From Limosilactobacillus reuteri subsp. reuteri (GTDB taxonomy: Bacteria > Bacillota > Bacilli > Lactobacillales > Lactobacillaceae), in the NCBI RefSeq assembly GCF_000016825.1, contig NC_009513.1:1868501-1932500 (forward strand): DNA of 64,000 bases, written 5' to 3'. The translations under genes were made by a program, and so were the position numbers. The number at the start of each line of letters is the position of its first letter. Within the stretch, counting starts at the first letter, position 1. Shown in pieces: positions 50,711-60,182 of the stretch. The notes below the pieces were generated by a model. The model was given only the letters and a program-made list of their open reading frames with translations, was not told where the DNA came from and searched no databases.

Positions 50711-52303
50711 GTGGACGACACAAAGAATCAACACCGGAAGCATAAACTTATTGAATATGCTAACGGTAAATCACTAGAGGAAATCAACGGAACAGTTGAA
50801 GTTCCTCGTGGAAAAGGCTTCTGGCGAACATTATTCGCTTACTCTGGTCCCGGCGCATTAGTTGCTGTGGGTTACATGGATCCAGGTAACTGGTCAACTT
50901 CAATTACCGGTGGACAGAGTTTCCAATATACCTTAATGACTACTATCTTGATTTCAAGTTTGATTGCGATGTTACTTCAATACATGGCGGCTAAACTCGG
51001 AATCGTGAGCCAAATGGACCTTGCTCAGGCAACACGGGCACGTACCGGTAAAGCATTAGGTATTATTTTATGGATTATGACTGAGTTGGCGATTATGGCT
51101 ACGGATATCGCTGAAGTTATCGGAGCTGCTATCGCATTAAACTTACTGTTCCACATTCCGTTGATCCCATCTGTATTTATTACTGTTCTTGATGTTTTAG
51201 TACTGCTATTATTAACCAAGATCGGATTCCGGAAGATCGAAGCAATTGTTGCATGTTTGATTTTGGTGATCTTATTTGTTTTTGCTTACCAAGTTGCCTT
51301 ATCTAACCCTAACTGGGGTGGCGTATTTATGGGCCTGCTCCCATCAGCCAAAGCAATTGCCCAACATCCTGAAATCGGTGGTATCACTCCACTAACTGGT
51401 ACCCTAGGTATTATTGGTGCGACCGTTATGCCTCACAACTTATACCTCCACTCAGCAATTTCTCAGACTCGGAAGATTGATCATAATGATCTTGACAGCA
51501 TTCGACAAACAGTTCGCTTTACTACTTGGGATTCAAACATCCAATTATCTCTTGCATTTATCGTTAATTCCCTTCTTTTGATTATGGGGGTTGCTGTTTT
51601 CAAGACTGGTGCTGTTCAAGATAGCTCTTTCTTCGGTCTGTATGATGCCCTAAACAATACCTCAATGCTTAGTAATCCAGTGTTAATTGCTGTTGCTAAG
51701 TCAGGTGTATTATCTACTTTATTTGCCGTTGCTTTACTTGCTTCTGGGCAAAATTCAACAATTACTGGAACATTAACTGGTCAAGTTATTATGGAAGGTT
51801 TCATTCATATGCGAATGCCTTTATGGGCACGACGGTTAGTTACTCGGATTATTTCCGTTATTCCGGTTATTGCTTGTGTTGCAATGACGAGCGGTGAAAA
51901 TACTATCCAACAACATACCGCCTTGAACCTTTTAATGGAAAATTCACAGGTATTCTTAGCTTTTGCCCTTCCGTTCTCAATGTTACCATTATTAATGATG
52001 ACTAACAGTGAAGTTGAAATGGGTGAATTTAAGAATAGGGGCTGGGTTAAGGTTTGCGGTTGGATTTCTGTAATTGCCCTTACCTTCTTAAACCTTTACA
52101 ACCTTCCTGCAACTTACGAAGGCTTTGGTATTTGGTCAAAAGGAACATCTGACGTTCTCGCTTATATCACAATCATTGTTATTCTTGCTCTTCTTATCTG
52201 GACTTGTGTTGAACTCTATAAAGGGGACAAGCGGTTTGCTGCTGAAGGCAAAGGATTCGGCCAACGTGAAGCTCAAATGAAAGATTCAGTTGTAGAAGAT
52301 TAA
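50711..52303 (+). CDS. mntH: Nramp-family manganese/iron:proton symporter
   Basis: A 530-aa Mn2+ importer of the Nramp family with 11-12 helices. The metal-site motif of helix 1 is DPGNWSTSITGG (family form DPGN) and that of helix 6 is ATVMPHNLYLHS (family form MPH). The ribosome site AAAGGTGG is seven bases before GTG 50711, giving MDDTKNQHRKHK; the ATG at 50663 would place it inside the gene. Lactobacilli depend on manganese and often carry several MntH copies. A terminator follows at 52308. Confidence 0.93.
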   Translation: MDDTKNQHRKHKLIEYANGKSLEEINGTVEVPRGKGFWRTLFAYSGPGALVAVGYMDPGNWSTSITGGQSFQYTLMTTILISSLIAMLLQYMAAKLGIVSQMDLAQATRARTGKALGIILWIMTELAIMATDIAEVIGAAIALNLLFHIPLIPSVFITVLDVLVLLLLTKIGFRKIEAIVACLILVILFVFAYQVALSNPNWGGVFMGLLPSAKAIAQHPEIGGITPLTGTLGIIGATVMPHNLYLHSAISQTRKIDHNDLDSIRQTVRFTTWDSNIQLSLAFIVNSLLLIMGVAVFKTGAVQDSSFFGLYDALNNTSMLSNPVLIAVAKSGVLSTLFAVALLASGQNSTITGTLTGQVIMEGFIHMRMPLWARRLVTRIISVIPVIACVAMTSGENTIQQHTALNLLMENSQVFLAFALPFSMLPLLMMTNSEVEMGEFKNRGWVKVCGWISVIALTFLNLYNLPATYEGFGIWSKGTSDVLAYITIIVILALLIWTCVELYKGDKRFAAEGKGFGQREAQMKDSVVED

Positions 52304-52307
52304 AACA

Positions 52308-52342
52308 AAGAACTGGAAGTAAATTTCCAGTTTTTTATTTTT
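52308..52342 (+). terminator. terminator of mntH
   Basis: AACTGGAA, loop GTAAA, TTCCAGTT, then TTTTATTTTT. Confidence 0.85.
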
Positions 52343-52499
52343 GTAACGATTCTTTCACAAAATGTTCATACTTGAACGGTATAGTATAGACAATCCCTAA
52401 TATAAATAAACCCCTATTTTTCTTCTATACTATCCCCCTCAAAATAGCTATGAAGAAATACGAAAAGTGGTCGGCCCATAATGAGTCGGCCATTTTTTA
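52343..52499 (+). other. unassigned transcript-like region ending in a terminator
   Basis: Between the mntH terminator and the next gene lies a pair of arms ATAGTATAG (about 52382) and CTATACTAT (about 52425), then a hairpin TGGTCGGCC with GTCGGCCA and TTTTTT (52469-52499). No gene precedes this second terminator, so it could end a small RNA or be a leader attenuator. No confident promoter can be drawn. Confidence 0.4.
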
Positions 52500-52568
52500 A
52501 TACATCTAGGCTCACCATGGTATAATAAGGAACTAGATATATTACTCATTAAGTATGAGGTGAAATCA

Positions 52569-53246
52569 TTGAATAATAAAGATAATAATCAAAATAACAA
52601 TAAGCGGCGGCCTACACGGGTTGAGCTCTATGACACTCCTAAGCCAGGTGAAGAAAAGAAAAAACGTTCTTTCTTTAATCGTAAGCCTAAACAGCCTACC
52701 CCTAACCATAAACACAAGACAGCATCCCCTAACAAGAAAAAGAATCCATATGGAATTTCACGCCGAATGTTTAAGGTCATTTTAGGCTGTCTATTAGTTG
52801 TCTTAATTGCAACCATTGTTATTTTCTTAGTTAAACAACAGGACCCTGTCAATGTTGATAGTAATGACACTACTGTCTCCACCAGTACTTCATCACGCAA
52901 GAAACATAAAAAGAACAGCAGTAGCAGTCATAAACATCGTTCAAATTCCAATGACAGTGATGATAATGATACTCAAGATACTTATAGTATTTCAACGCCT
53001 AGTCGTTCAAATAGCACGCCTCAGACAAATCATTCAACTAACCAACAACCAACTACTAACTCTTCCTCAACTCCACAACAAAACCAACCATCGCAGGAAG
53101 AACACCACGATCAAGGCAACAGCCAACAACAATCTACTTCACAACCAGCAAGTAGCAATTCTGGGTCACAGCCTAATCAAAGTTCGCAAAGTACTAGCTC
53201 CCAATCAAACCCGCAACCTGCTTCATCTCAAAATAATCAACATTAA
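52569..53246 (+). CDS. single-pass membrane protein with disordered tail
   Basis: A 225-aa protein with a basic cytoplasmic N-terminus (about residues 1-66, rich in Lys, Arg, Asn, Pro), one membrane helix (about 70-92, MFKVILGCLLVVLIATIVIFLV) and an external Ser/Asn/Gln/His-rich tail of about 130 residues without predicted fold. AGGTG lies seven bases before TTG 52569, my chosen start; a GTG at 52560 overlaps it. Similar basic-TM-Ser/Gln proteins precede cell-division genes in lactobacilli, but nothing links it to division here. No family recognised with confidence. Confidence 0.6.
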   Translation: MNNKDNNQNNNKRRPTRVELYDTPKPGEEKKKRSFFNRKPKQPTPNHKHKTASPNKKKNPYGISRRMFKVILGCLLVVLIATIVIFLVKQQDPVNVDSNDTTVSTSTSSRKKHKKNSSSSHKHRSNSNDSDDNDTQDTYSISTPSRSNSTPQTNHSTNQQPTTNSSSTPQQNQPSQEEHHDQGNSQQQSTSQPASSNSGSQPNQSSQSTSSQSNPQPASSQNNQH

Positions 53247-53261
53247 TTTGGAATAAAGGGG

Positions 53262-53289
53262 TTGTCAATTAAAGTGGGCGTGCTATAAT
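53262..53289 (+). promoter_or_regulatory. promoter of the T-box-controlled thrS
   Basis: TTGTCA at 53262-53267, a 16-base spacer and TATAAT at 53284-53289 with an upstream TGC (extended -10). Confidence 0.8.
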
Positions 53290-53295
53290 CAAGAC

Positions 53296-53556
53296 AATCG
53301 ATTGAAGGATATGCACCTTCAAAGTCCTCTACAGAGAGTAAGTGCCTTGAGTGGAAGTACTTATGAGTGACAATGATGGTTGTACCACCTTCCCTTATTA
53401 TTAGCCGAGATAAGGCTAGTCGGATCGTGTCCGTTACCGCACCTTAGAGAGGACATTACTAGTGTGTCCTAAAGATGGGTGGAACCACGCTAATTTTTGT
53501 TAATTGACGTCCCTGATACTTTCAACATTGAAAGTATCAGGGACGTTTTTATTTAT
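53296..53556 (+). promoter_or_regulatory. T-box leader with threonine (ACC) specifier
   Basis: A long leader with CTCTACAGAGAGTAAGTGCC (stem I), the specifier region GGTTGT-ACC-A (ACC at 53384-53386), the T-box GATGGGTGGAACCACGC (53474-53490) and a strong terminator ACGTCCCTGATACTTTCAA/TTGAAAGTATCAGGGACGT with a T run (53507-53552). The A after TGG matches a U73 discriminator, as in tRNA-Thr. Confidence 0.92.
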
Positions 53557-53574
53557 ATTAAAGGAGAGATTTCT

Positions 53575-55380
53575 ATGGCTCAGGTTGCTGTTATGTCCCC
53601 AGACGGATCAGTTAAGAAGATCGATCGGGATTCACAAGAAGGTTTAGAAGCATTACGTAAGCTTTCTGCATTAATGTTAAAGGCTGCATTAAAACAAGAA
53701 TTTAAGGGTATTCGACTTGGTGAAGCTGTCGCTGACGAAGATGGTTTCCACGTTGATTCTGATAAAGATAATCAACAAGTTTCTGCTGACGAATTACCAG
53801 CTCTTGAAGATGTAATCAAGGGAATGGCAAAGAACGATGTTAAGGTAGAATTTGTTGAAGTACCTGTAGAGGAAGCACTTGCCGAAGTAAAAGATGATCG
53901 TTTCTCAACTGAATTGATCAATGAAAATGCTAAAGACGGCAAAGTAGCAATGTACCAACTTGGTGATGTCAAAGCTGTTGCAGATGATGACATTCTTTTA
54001 TATGGTAACGTTGTTAAAAACTTACGCCTTCTTTCTGTTGCTGGTGCTTACTGGAAAGGTATGTCTTCAAATCCAATGCTTCAACGGATTTACGGAACTG
54101 TCTTCTACAAGAAGGACGCATTAGAAGAAGACTTAAAGAAACGTCAAGAAGCTAAGGAACGTGACCACCGTGTTATCGGTAACCAACTTGACCTCTTCTT
54201 TGTTGATCCTAAAGTTGGTGCCGGTTTACCATACTGGTTACCAAAAGGTGCTACTATTCGCCGGACCATCGAACGTTACATTATTGACCGGGAAGTTGCC
54301 GATGGTTACCAACACGTTTATACTCCAGTCCTAATGAATCTTGATGCCTACAAGACTTCTGGTCACTGGGAACACTACCGCGACGATATGTTCCCACCAA
54401 TGGACATGGGTGATGGCGAAATGCTTGAATTACGGCCAATGAACTGCCCAAGTCATATTCAAGTTTACAAGCACCATATTCGTTCATACCGTGATCTTCC
54501 ATTACGGATTGCTGAACTTGGTATGATGCACCGTTATGAAAAATCAGGTGCTCTTTCTGGTCTTCAACGGGTTCGTGAAATGACTTTGAACGATGGTCAC
54601 ACCTTCGTTACCCTTGACCAAATTCGTTCTGAATTCGCTAAGATTTTGAAGTTGATCATGAGCGTTTACGAAGACTTTGATATTACTGATTACAGCTTCC
54701 GTCTTTCTCTTCGTGACCCTAAGAACGTTAAGAAGTACTACGCTAATGACGAAATGTGGGAAAAATCCCAATCAATGTTGAAATCAGCAATGGACGATCT
54801 TAACCTTGATTATTATGAAGCTGAAGGTGAAGCTGCCTTCTATGGTCCAAAACTTGATATTCAAACTAAGACTGCTCTTGGAAATGACGAAACAATGTCA
54901 ACGATTCAACTTGACTTTATGCTTCCAGAACGATTCGGACTTTCCTACGTTGGTCAAGACGGTAAAGAACATCAACCAGTTATGATTCACCGTGGTGTTG
55001 TTGGAACAATGGAACGGTTCATGGCTTACTTAACAGAAATTTACAAGGGTGCATTCCCAACTTGGCTAGCCCCAGAACAAGTTCACATTATCCCTGTTAA
55101 CGAAGAAGCCCATGGTGAATACGCAGATGACCTCGCTAAGAAGATGAAGGCTGCTAATATCCGTGTTAATGTCGATCACCGAAACGAAAAGATGGGCTAC
55201 AAGATTCGTGAAGCTCAAACACAAAAGGTTCCATACACTCTTGTTGTTGGAGACGACGAAAAGAATAACAATGGTGTATCTGTTCGTAAGTACGGTGAAA
55301 AAGAACAAAACGAAATGAGTCAAGAAGCATTTATGAATGAAATTCTTGAAGATATTGCTTCTTACTCCCGCGAAAAGTAA
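53575..55380 (+). CDS. thrS: threonyl-tRNA synthetase lacking editing residues and TGS domain
   Basis: A 601-aa class II ThrRS, about 40 aa shorter than usual. The catalytic core is intact: RPMNCPSH (zinc Cys), motif 2 [26 protein letters not shown], the zinc His in NDGH and in [14 protein letters not shown]. The N-terminal TGS domain seems missing, and the editing domain has lost all four active residues. Where ThrRS normally has HSxxH (E. coli H73, H77) this one reads RKLSALML, and CRGPH (C182, H186) has become LLYGN. It should charge tRNA-Thr but not clear Ser-tRNA-Thr. AAGGAGAG is placed for ATG 53575. The T-box supports a true tRNA-Thr ligase. Confidence 0.9.
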   Translation: MAQVAVMSPDGSVKKIDRDSQEGLEALRKLSALMLKAALKQEFKGIRLGEAVADEDGFHVDSDKDNQQVSADELPALEDVIKGMAKNDVKVEFVEVPVEEALAEVKDDRFSTELINENAKDGKVAMYQLGDVKAVADDDILLYGNVVKNLRLLSVAGAYWKGMSSNPMLQRIYGTVFYKKDALEEDLKKRQEAKERDHRVIGNQLDLFFVDPKVGAGLPYWLPKGATIRRTIERYIIDREVADGYQHVYTPVLMNLDAYKTSGHWEHYRDDMFPPMDMGDGEMLELRPMNCPSHIQVYKHHIRSYRDLPLRIAELGMMHRYEKSGALSGLQRVREMTLNDGHTFVTLDQIRSEFAKILKLIMSVYEDFDITDYSFRLSLRDPKNVKKYYANDEMWEKSQSMLKSAMDDLNLDYYEAEGEAAFYGPKLDIQTKTALGNDETMSTIQLDFMLPERFGLSYVGQDGKEHQPVMIHRGVVGTMERFMAYLTEIYKGAFPTWLAPEQVHIIPVNEEAHGEYADDLAKKMKAANIRVNVDHRNEKMGYKIREAQTQKVPYTLVVGDDEKNNNGVSVRKYGEKEQNEMSQEAFMNEILEDIASYSREK

Positions 55381-55389
55381 TTAAGATTA

Positions 55390-55429
55390 AAAATGGCTTT
55401 ATCACAACTTTTGTGAAAGCCATTTTTTT
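55390..55429 (+). terminator. terminator of thrS
   Basis: AAATGGCTTTATCACAA and TTGTGAAAGCCATTT form the stem, followed by seven T. Confidence 0.85.
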
Positions 55430-55532
55430 ATTTTAAATTTTATGAAAGTGAAATTTTTAGCATAACTTTAACCACCAAAAATAAACCGTTTTCGAAGCAT
55501 TCGTGAAGTTTTGGACAACCTAAAATTAATGA

Positions 55533-55561
55533 TTGACACTATTCATCAAAGGTTTTATAGT
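55533..55561 (+). promoter_or_regulatory. near-consensus promoter of the 44-aa protein gene
   Basis: TTGACA at 55533-55538, a 17-base spacer and TATAGT at 55556-55561. Confidence 0.85.
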
Positions 55562-55641
55562 AATAAACGCTCGCTTCTGAGCCACTAAATATAATAATTA
55601 ATCATAAAAAATAAAAACTATTTATTTTGGAGGTATAAGAT

Positions 55642-55776
55642 ATGTCTACTATGAACGATTTATTTAAAGCAATGGGTAAAGCTACTGAAGAACGTCACGC
55701 AAGCGGTCTTTCATTTGAAGTTAAGACTGATGCACCCGCTGGTATTGGTCAAGGTATCCTTAACGTTCGCAAGTAA
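55642..55776 (+). CDS. small protein, 44 aa, highly expressed by its promoter
   Basis: ATG 55642 follows GGAGG (55629-55633) and a strong promoter; the frame codes for MSTMNDLFKAMGKATEERHA then SGLSFEVKTDAPAGIGQGIL and NVRK. It is a soluble, helix-then-strand peptide with no signal sequence. I do not recognise a family. The combination of near-consensus promoter and ribosome site suggests a very abundant small protein, perhaps a stress or RNA-associated factor; function unknown. It is ended by the intergenic stem-loop repeat. Confidence 0.7.
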   Translation: MSTMNDLFKAMGKATEERHASGLSFEVKTDAPAGIGQGILNVRK

Positions 55777-55780
55777 TTTT

Positions 55781-55961
55781 AAAAGGACTGCGGCATAAGT
55801 TAAGTTACTTTCATAAAAAGCAAATACGCAGTACAACAATGGCCTCTAATGTCCGGCAAAACCGAACGTTAGAGGCCTATTGTTGCTTGCGAGGGCTCCC
55901 AGAGGCTAGCTTCGCGTCGAAAAACGAAGTCACAAGTGACTTCTGTCTCGCTCCCTTTTTA
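55781..55961. repeat. intergenic stem-loop repeat, copy B
   Basis: About 180 bp, the longest copy. It shares with copy A (29201) the order GGC/TGACATAAGTTA, CGCAGTACAACAATGGCC, the GGCCTCTAATGT / ACGTTAGAGGCC hairpin, CTATTGTTG, the palindrome GAAGTCAC-AA-GTGACTTC and the end TCTGTCTCGCTCCCTTTTT. It has an extra CCCAGAGGCTAGCTTCGCGT segment that copy A lacks. It overlaps the last codons of the following minus-strand gene by three bases. Confidence 0.85.
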
Positions 55962-57192
55962 TTTATCCTTAATAGCCGAAGCAAATATAAACATAACTAA
56001 CCCCAGGGCAAATAGAACACTTAATGAAGCCGCACCAACCGTCGATTTACCAGTCCATTGAGTAACGATTCCAACAATAAAGGGACCGAGAATTGCGGAA
56101 AACTTCCCAAGGATATTATAGAAACCAAAAAATTCACTACTGTCATTTTTAGGAACAAGGCGGCCGAAGTATGATCTACTAAGTGCTTGAAGTCCGCCTT
56201 GGCTTGACCCAACTAAAATAGCTAAAATCCAAAAATCGATCAAAGTTTCTAACCGTAAAGCATAAAGACAAATAAAGAAATAAACGATAATGCCTAGCAT
56301 AATAATTCGTCTCGTAGAAAACTTATTAGCAAGCCAACCATACAAAAGTGAAAATGGAACAGCAATTAACTGAACTACTAACAAAACCACCATCAGCATC
56401 ATTGTTTGAATTCCTAAGTCTTTACCAATAACTGTTGCCATCGTAAAAATTGTATCAACACCGTCAATATAGAAGAAATAGGCAACTAAAAACCATGTCA
56501 ACTGCTTATATTGATTAATATGATGCATGGTTCTTCTCAGACGGCGCAAACTATCGATAAAAGGATTTGTCACACTGTTGATGATGACCATTTTTTAATA
56601 ACGGCCACGCAAAAATACCCCACCAAACTGCAGCCAGAATAAAACTAAATCGGGCTACTCCATAACTGTTTAGGAGACCGCCAAAGCCTTTACTTAGTTC
56701 TGCGACTAAAAAGATGATAAAGGCGACTACTCCTCCTAGATAGCCCATTCCATAACCAGTCGACGAAACACGGTCCATTTGCTTATTATCAGCTACATCT
56801 ATTAGGAAACTATCATAAAATAAATTTCCTCCTGAGTAACCAATGATCGACCCAATATAAACAAGTAAAAGCACCTGCCAATATTTGGTTGGAACAAGAG
56901 CAAGGCCAATTGTCAGCAAAATTCCCAACCAAGTAAAGAGATTTAGCCAGCGTTTTTTTGCATGCGGATAATCAGCCAATGCTCCCAATAAAGGTGCAAG
57001 TAATGAAATAATAAGCGTACCAAAACTATTTGCGTATCCCCACAGCGCTGTCGAGTTTGCTGCACTAACACCTGCATGATCAGTTACTGCTTTGAAATAG
57101 ACTGGTAAAACAGCGGTCACAACTAAAATTCCATAACCAGAATTTGCCCAATCATAAAAAATCCATTGCCATTGTTGTCTTGTAAACTTCAC
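55959..57192 (-). pseudogene. UMF1/Atg22-like MFS transporter, frameshifted in an A6 run
   Basis: A 12-helix MFS protein (YxiO/UMF1 group, vacuole-effluxer Atg22-like) split into two frames. The first covers 57192-56551 (WQWIFYDWANSGYGILVVTA...), the second 56591-55959 (NSVTNPFIDSLRRLRRTMHH...). The break lies at six A residues near 56590 (minus-strand TTAAAAAATGG); five A would restore one frame of about 410 aa, reading LLKMVIINSVTNPF. The two halves are otherwise intact, so a homopolymer indel, a phase-variable tract or a sequencing error are all possible. It is nine bases after the phosphodiesterase gene and probably co-transcribed with it. Confidence 0.8.
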
Positions 57193-57201
57193 AACGTCAC
57201 C

Positions 57202-58494
57202 TCAGTCTTTAAAGATCGCATCAATTGCTTGTCCGGCAGTTGGAGCCGGATAATGTAATCCTAATAATTTAGCAAATGTCGGTCCTTCATCAACCAGGTG
57301 AGCATTTTCAACAGTCGCACCACCTTTGATTTGTGGACCGGCAAAAATAGCAGTAGTGAAGTAATTTGCTTGTGTTGGCCCGTAGCCATGGACCCCTCGA
57401 TAGCGATCGTGAGTTCCAATTGATTCCGAATCAACTTTTTCGACAATCGCTGGCCTGTTTACCTCATCAGTGAAATAGTATCCCGGTTTGGCTTCGACGA
57501 GGAATGTGCACTTAGGATCTGCGCCCCGTTTGATCGCCGTTGCGTTATCATAGATTCGCTCAACGCCTTCGACACCAGCAATCATTTGCTTAAGTTTTCC
57601 TCGATCCACGGCACCACGAGTGTAAATATAAGTTTCTCCATCGCAAGTTTTAGCAGTGACTTGCCAGTTATTTCGATAAGTACTTTTCTTTCCAAGAGGG
57701 TGAAGAAGTCCTTGTTGCGCAAATAGCATATTCAAATGAATCATCTTATCAACATTAATTTGATAGTGATCTCCTAAAATTACAAAGTCTGTTTGCGGGT
57801 AAGTACCGGTATCTTTTGTCGCTTGAATTATCTTAGCTACGCGTTTATCTAGACGGTGCAATGCTTCTTTTGCTTGTGGTGATCGAACCCCATAACGGTG
57901 ACGCATACTATCCATATCAACTAAGTGAATTAAGGTTAAGTCTGGCTTTTTATTTTTAATCGTATCAACCGCACATGCTGTTACAAAATCGTCAAGCCAC
58001 GGTTGCTTAATTCCGTGCCGTAATTTACCGTATTTCTTATTCATTTCATATAAAAATAACGGACTACTTGCCTTTAACGAAACCAGTACTTGATTTGTCC
58101 AAATTCGATTAGGAAAGATTTCCGCAAGGTTATAATCAATCTTACTGCCAGCAGTAACAGGCCACAAAAATGCAGCAGTTGTTAAGTCCTTTTCTTTTGC
58201 AATATCATAGAGGGGCATCGATTGAATATCTTTTCGATACCAGAACCAGTCAGGCGATTGCCGGCGTGGCTGCAATTTAGTATTGTTAACAATTCCATGC
58301 ACAGCCGGATACTGACCGGTAATAATCGAAGTATGGGATGGGTAAGTTAACGTTGGAAAGATTCCTTTAACTTTTTTTACCCAGGTTCCTTTTTTTATTA
58401 AATTCGCTAATGTTGGTGTTATTTGGCGTAATTCGTTTAGGTCACGAAACCCTAGTGAATCTAGCGAAATGACAATTAGCTTATGCTGTTTCAT
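57202..58494 (-). CDS. alkaline phosphatase-superfamily phosphodiesterase (nucleotide pyrophosphatase-like)
   Basis: A 430-aa enzyme of the type I phosphodiesterase/nucleotide pyrophosphatase family, without a signal peptide. The first metal ligand is in LIVISLDSLGF, the catalytic Thr in GIFPTLTYPSHTSIITG (about residues 44-60), and the later ligands in HLVDMDSMRHRYG and ILGDHYQINV, with GTHDRYRGVHGYGP near the C-terminus. Such enzymes hydrolyse phosphodiesters of nucleotides or lipids. It is followed after nine bases by the broken MFS gene; the pair may have formed a salvage unit. The start has no strong ribosome site. Confidence 0.85.
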   Translation of the reverse strand: MKQHKLIVISLDSLGFRDLNELRQITPTLANLIKKGTWVKKVKGIFPTLTYPSHTSIITGQYPAVHGIVNNTKLQPRRQSPDWFWYRKDIQSMPLYDIAKEKDLTTAAFLWPVTAGSKIDYNLAEIFPNRIWTNQVLVSLKASSPLFLYEMNKKYGKLRHGIKQPWLDDFVTACAVDTIKNKKPDLTLIHLVDMDSMRHRYGVRSPQAKEALHRLDKRVAKIIQATKDTGTYPQTDFVILGDHYQINVDKMIHLNMLFAQQGLLHPLGKKSTYRNNWQVTAKTCDGETYIYTRGAVDRGKLKQMIAGVEGVERIYDNATAIKRGADPKCTFLVEAKPGYYFTDEVNRPAIVEKVDSESIGTHDRYRGVHGYGPTQANYFTTAIFAGPQIKGGATVENAHLVDEGPTFAKLLGLHYPAPTAGQAIDAIFKD

Positions 58495-58671
58495 TTGTTC
58501 ATCTGCTTTCTTTTCAAACTCATTAGCTATTTTAAAATAAATTATTGTTAATAACTAGTTTTGAAAGCAATTATCAAAAGCCATTCTCATCGTAAGCGCC
58601 AAAATTTGTATGATAGAACGGTTAACCCCTATTGGTAGACCGTGGATTGCCAATAAGTTTTAAAGTGAAAT

Positions 58672-58700
58672 TTGATTCACAGTAATTTTTAATGTAAAAT
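58672..58700 (+). promoter_or_regulatory. promoter of the APC permease gene
   Basis: TTGATT at 58672-58677, 17-base spacer, TAAAAT at 58695-58700. Confidence 0.65.
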
Positions 58701-58741
58701 TAAGTTTCAGTTTTCAGTATTTTATGAAAGGAATCATAATC

Positions 58742-60118
58742 ATGCAAAATCAGTTACCCAAGGGAAAAGAGCATGAGAAAACTCTCGGCCTCTTCGACCT
58801 TTCTATTCTAGGTATTGGCGCAATCATCGGAACTGGAATTTTAGTTTTAACTGGAATTGTCGCCGCGGAAGATTCAGGCCCCGCAATTGTTTTCTCTTTT
58901 CTGATTGCTGCTCTTGCTAGTGGTTTAATTGGTCTCTGTTATTCAGAATTAACCACTAGTTTACCCAATTCAGGAAGTGCCTTTTACTACGCGTGGGTTT
59001 CAATTGGTAAATTTATGGCGTTCCTTGCTGGATGGACGCTGATTGGGGTCTACGTTACTACAACCGCTACAGTAGCCAATGGGTGGACTGGGTACGTACA
59101 ATCGTTCCTAGAAGTCCTCGGAGTTAATTTACCGCATAAATTACTGGTTACGCCTGCAGCTGGTGGTTATGTAAACCTCCCCGCTGTCTTGATGATCCTT
59201 TTTATGACGATTATTCTGACACGTGGAACCAGTGAAAGTAAACTTGTTAACAACTTCTTGGTTGGTGTCAAAATCTTTATTATTGTTCTATTTATCGTTG
59301 TTAGTGCTCAACATATCAATCCAGCTAACTGGCACCCCTTTTTACCATATGGATACAAAGGGATTTTCACAGGAGCATCTGCTGTCTTCTTCTCCTTCCT
59401 TGGATTTGATGCATTAGCTACTTCTGCTGAAGATGCTAAAGATGTTGATAAAAATATTCCCCGGGCAATAATTTTATGTTTAGTCATTTCAACGGCCCTC
59501 TATATTTTAGTTAGTCTTGTTATGACGGGAGTTCTAAGCTATAAAGATTTGAATGTCTCTGAAGCTATGTCATATGTTCTTTTAGCTAAAGGTCATAAAT
59601 ACGTGGCTGAGATTGTTTCACTTGGTGCTGTTTTAGGAATTATGGCTGTCGTCTTTGCATTCATCTATGCTGGCTCAAATATCATGAAGTCAATGAGTCG
59701 AAGTGCCTTTCTTCCTCAAGGCCTCGCTAAAGTTAATGACAAAACTCAAAGTCCTAATCGTGCTATTTGGTTAGTCGGACTTCTTGCAGCTGTCTTAGCC
59801 GGAGAATTCGATCTCCATTATCTTGCATTAATCGCCAACATTGGATCATTGGTTGTCTTTGCTTTGATTTCGCTTATCGTAATTATCTTACGGTACCGTT
59901 ATCCAGAATTAAAACGACCATTTAAGGTACCTTTTGGCAACGTTATTCCTGTTCTATCAGTATTGATCTGTATTGTTTTATTAGTAAGCATCTCACTCAA
60001 TGCTTGGTTAACATACTTATTATGGCTGGTAGTTGGATTAGGCGTTTACTTCTTCTATTCCCTTCGTCATGCCAACGAATTTAACTTCCAAGACGAAAGT
60101 GATATCCCAGGCAATTAA
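58742..60118 (+). CDS. APC-family amino acid permease
   Basis: A 458-aa cationic amino acid-type transporter with 12 helices. The broken first helix is LGIGAIIGTGILVLTGIVAA (about residues 24-43), and GFDALATSAEDAKDVDKNIPRAI (helix 6 and loop, about 220-242) is the CAT/YfnA-type signature. Family members import basic or neutral amino acids. AAAGGA lies nine bases before ATG 58742; an ATG at 58724 overlaps it. The C-terminus is short and acidic (FNFQDESDIPGN). No amino-acid leader is seen upstream, unlike the neighbouring T-box genes. Confidence 0.88.
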   Translation: MQNQLPKGKEHEKTLGLFDLSILGIGAIIGTGILVLTGIVAAEDSGPAIVFSFLIAALASGLIGLCYSELTTSLPNSGSAFYYAWVSIGKFMAFLAGWTLIGVYVTTTATVANGWTGYVQSFLEVLGVNLPHKLLVTPAAGGYVNLPAVLMILFMTIILTRGTSESKLVNNFLVGVKIFIIVLFIVVSAQHINPANWHPFLPYGYKGIFTGASAVFFSFLGFDALATSAEDAKDVDKNIPRAIILCLVISTALYILVSLVMTGVLSYKDLNVSEAMSYVLLAKGHKYVAEIVSLGAVLGIMAVVFAFIYAGSNIMKSMSRSAFLPQGLAKVNDKTQSPNRAIWLVGLLAAVLAGEFDLHYLALIANIGSLVVFALISLIVIILRYRYPELKRPFKVPFGNVIPVLSVLICIVLLVSISLNAWLTYLLWLVVGLGVYFFYSLRHANEFNFQDESDIPGN

Positions 60119-60136
60119 AATTTATTTCTAAATTAT

Positions 60137-60181
60137 GATAGACCTCCTACATTGATCTAAAATGTTAGAGGTCTATTTAAT
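60137..60181. terminator. bidirectional terminator
   Basis: TAGACCTCCTACATT and AATGTTAGAGGTCTA pair around GATCTAA, between convergent genes. Confidence 0.8.
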
Positions 60182-60182
60182 A

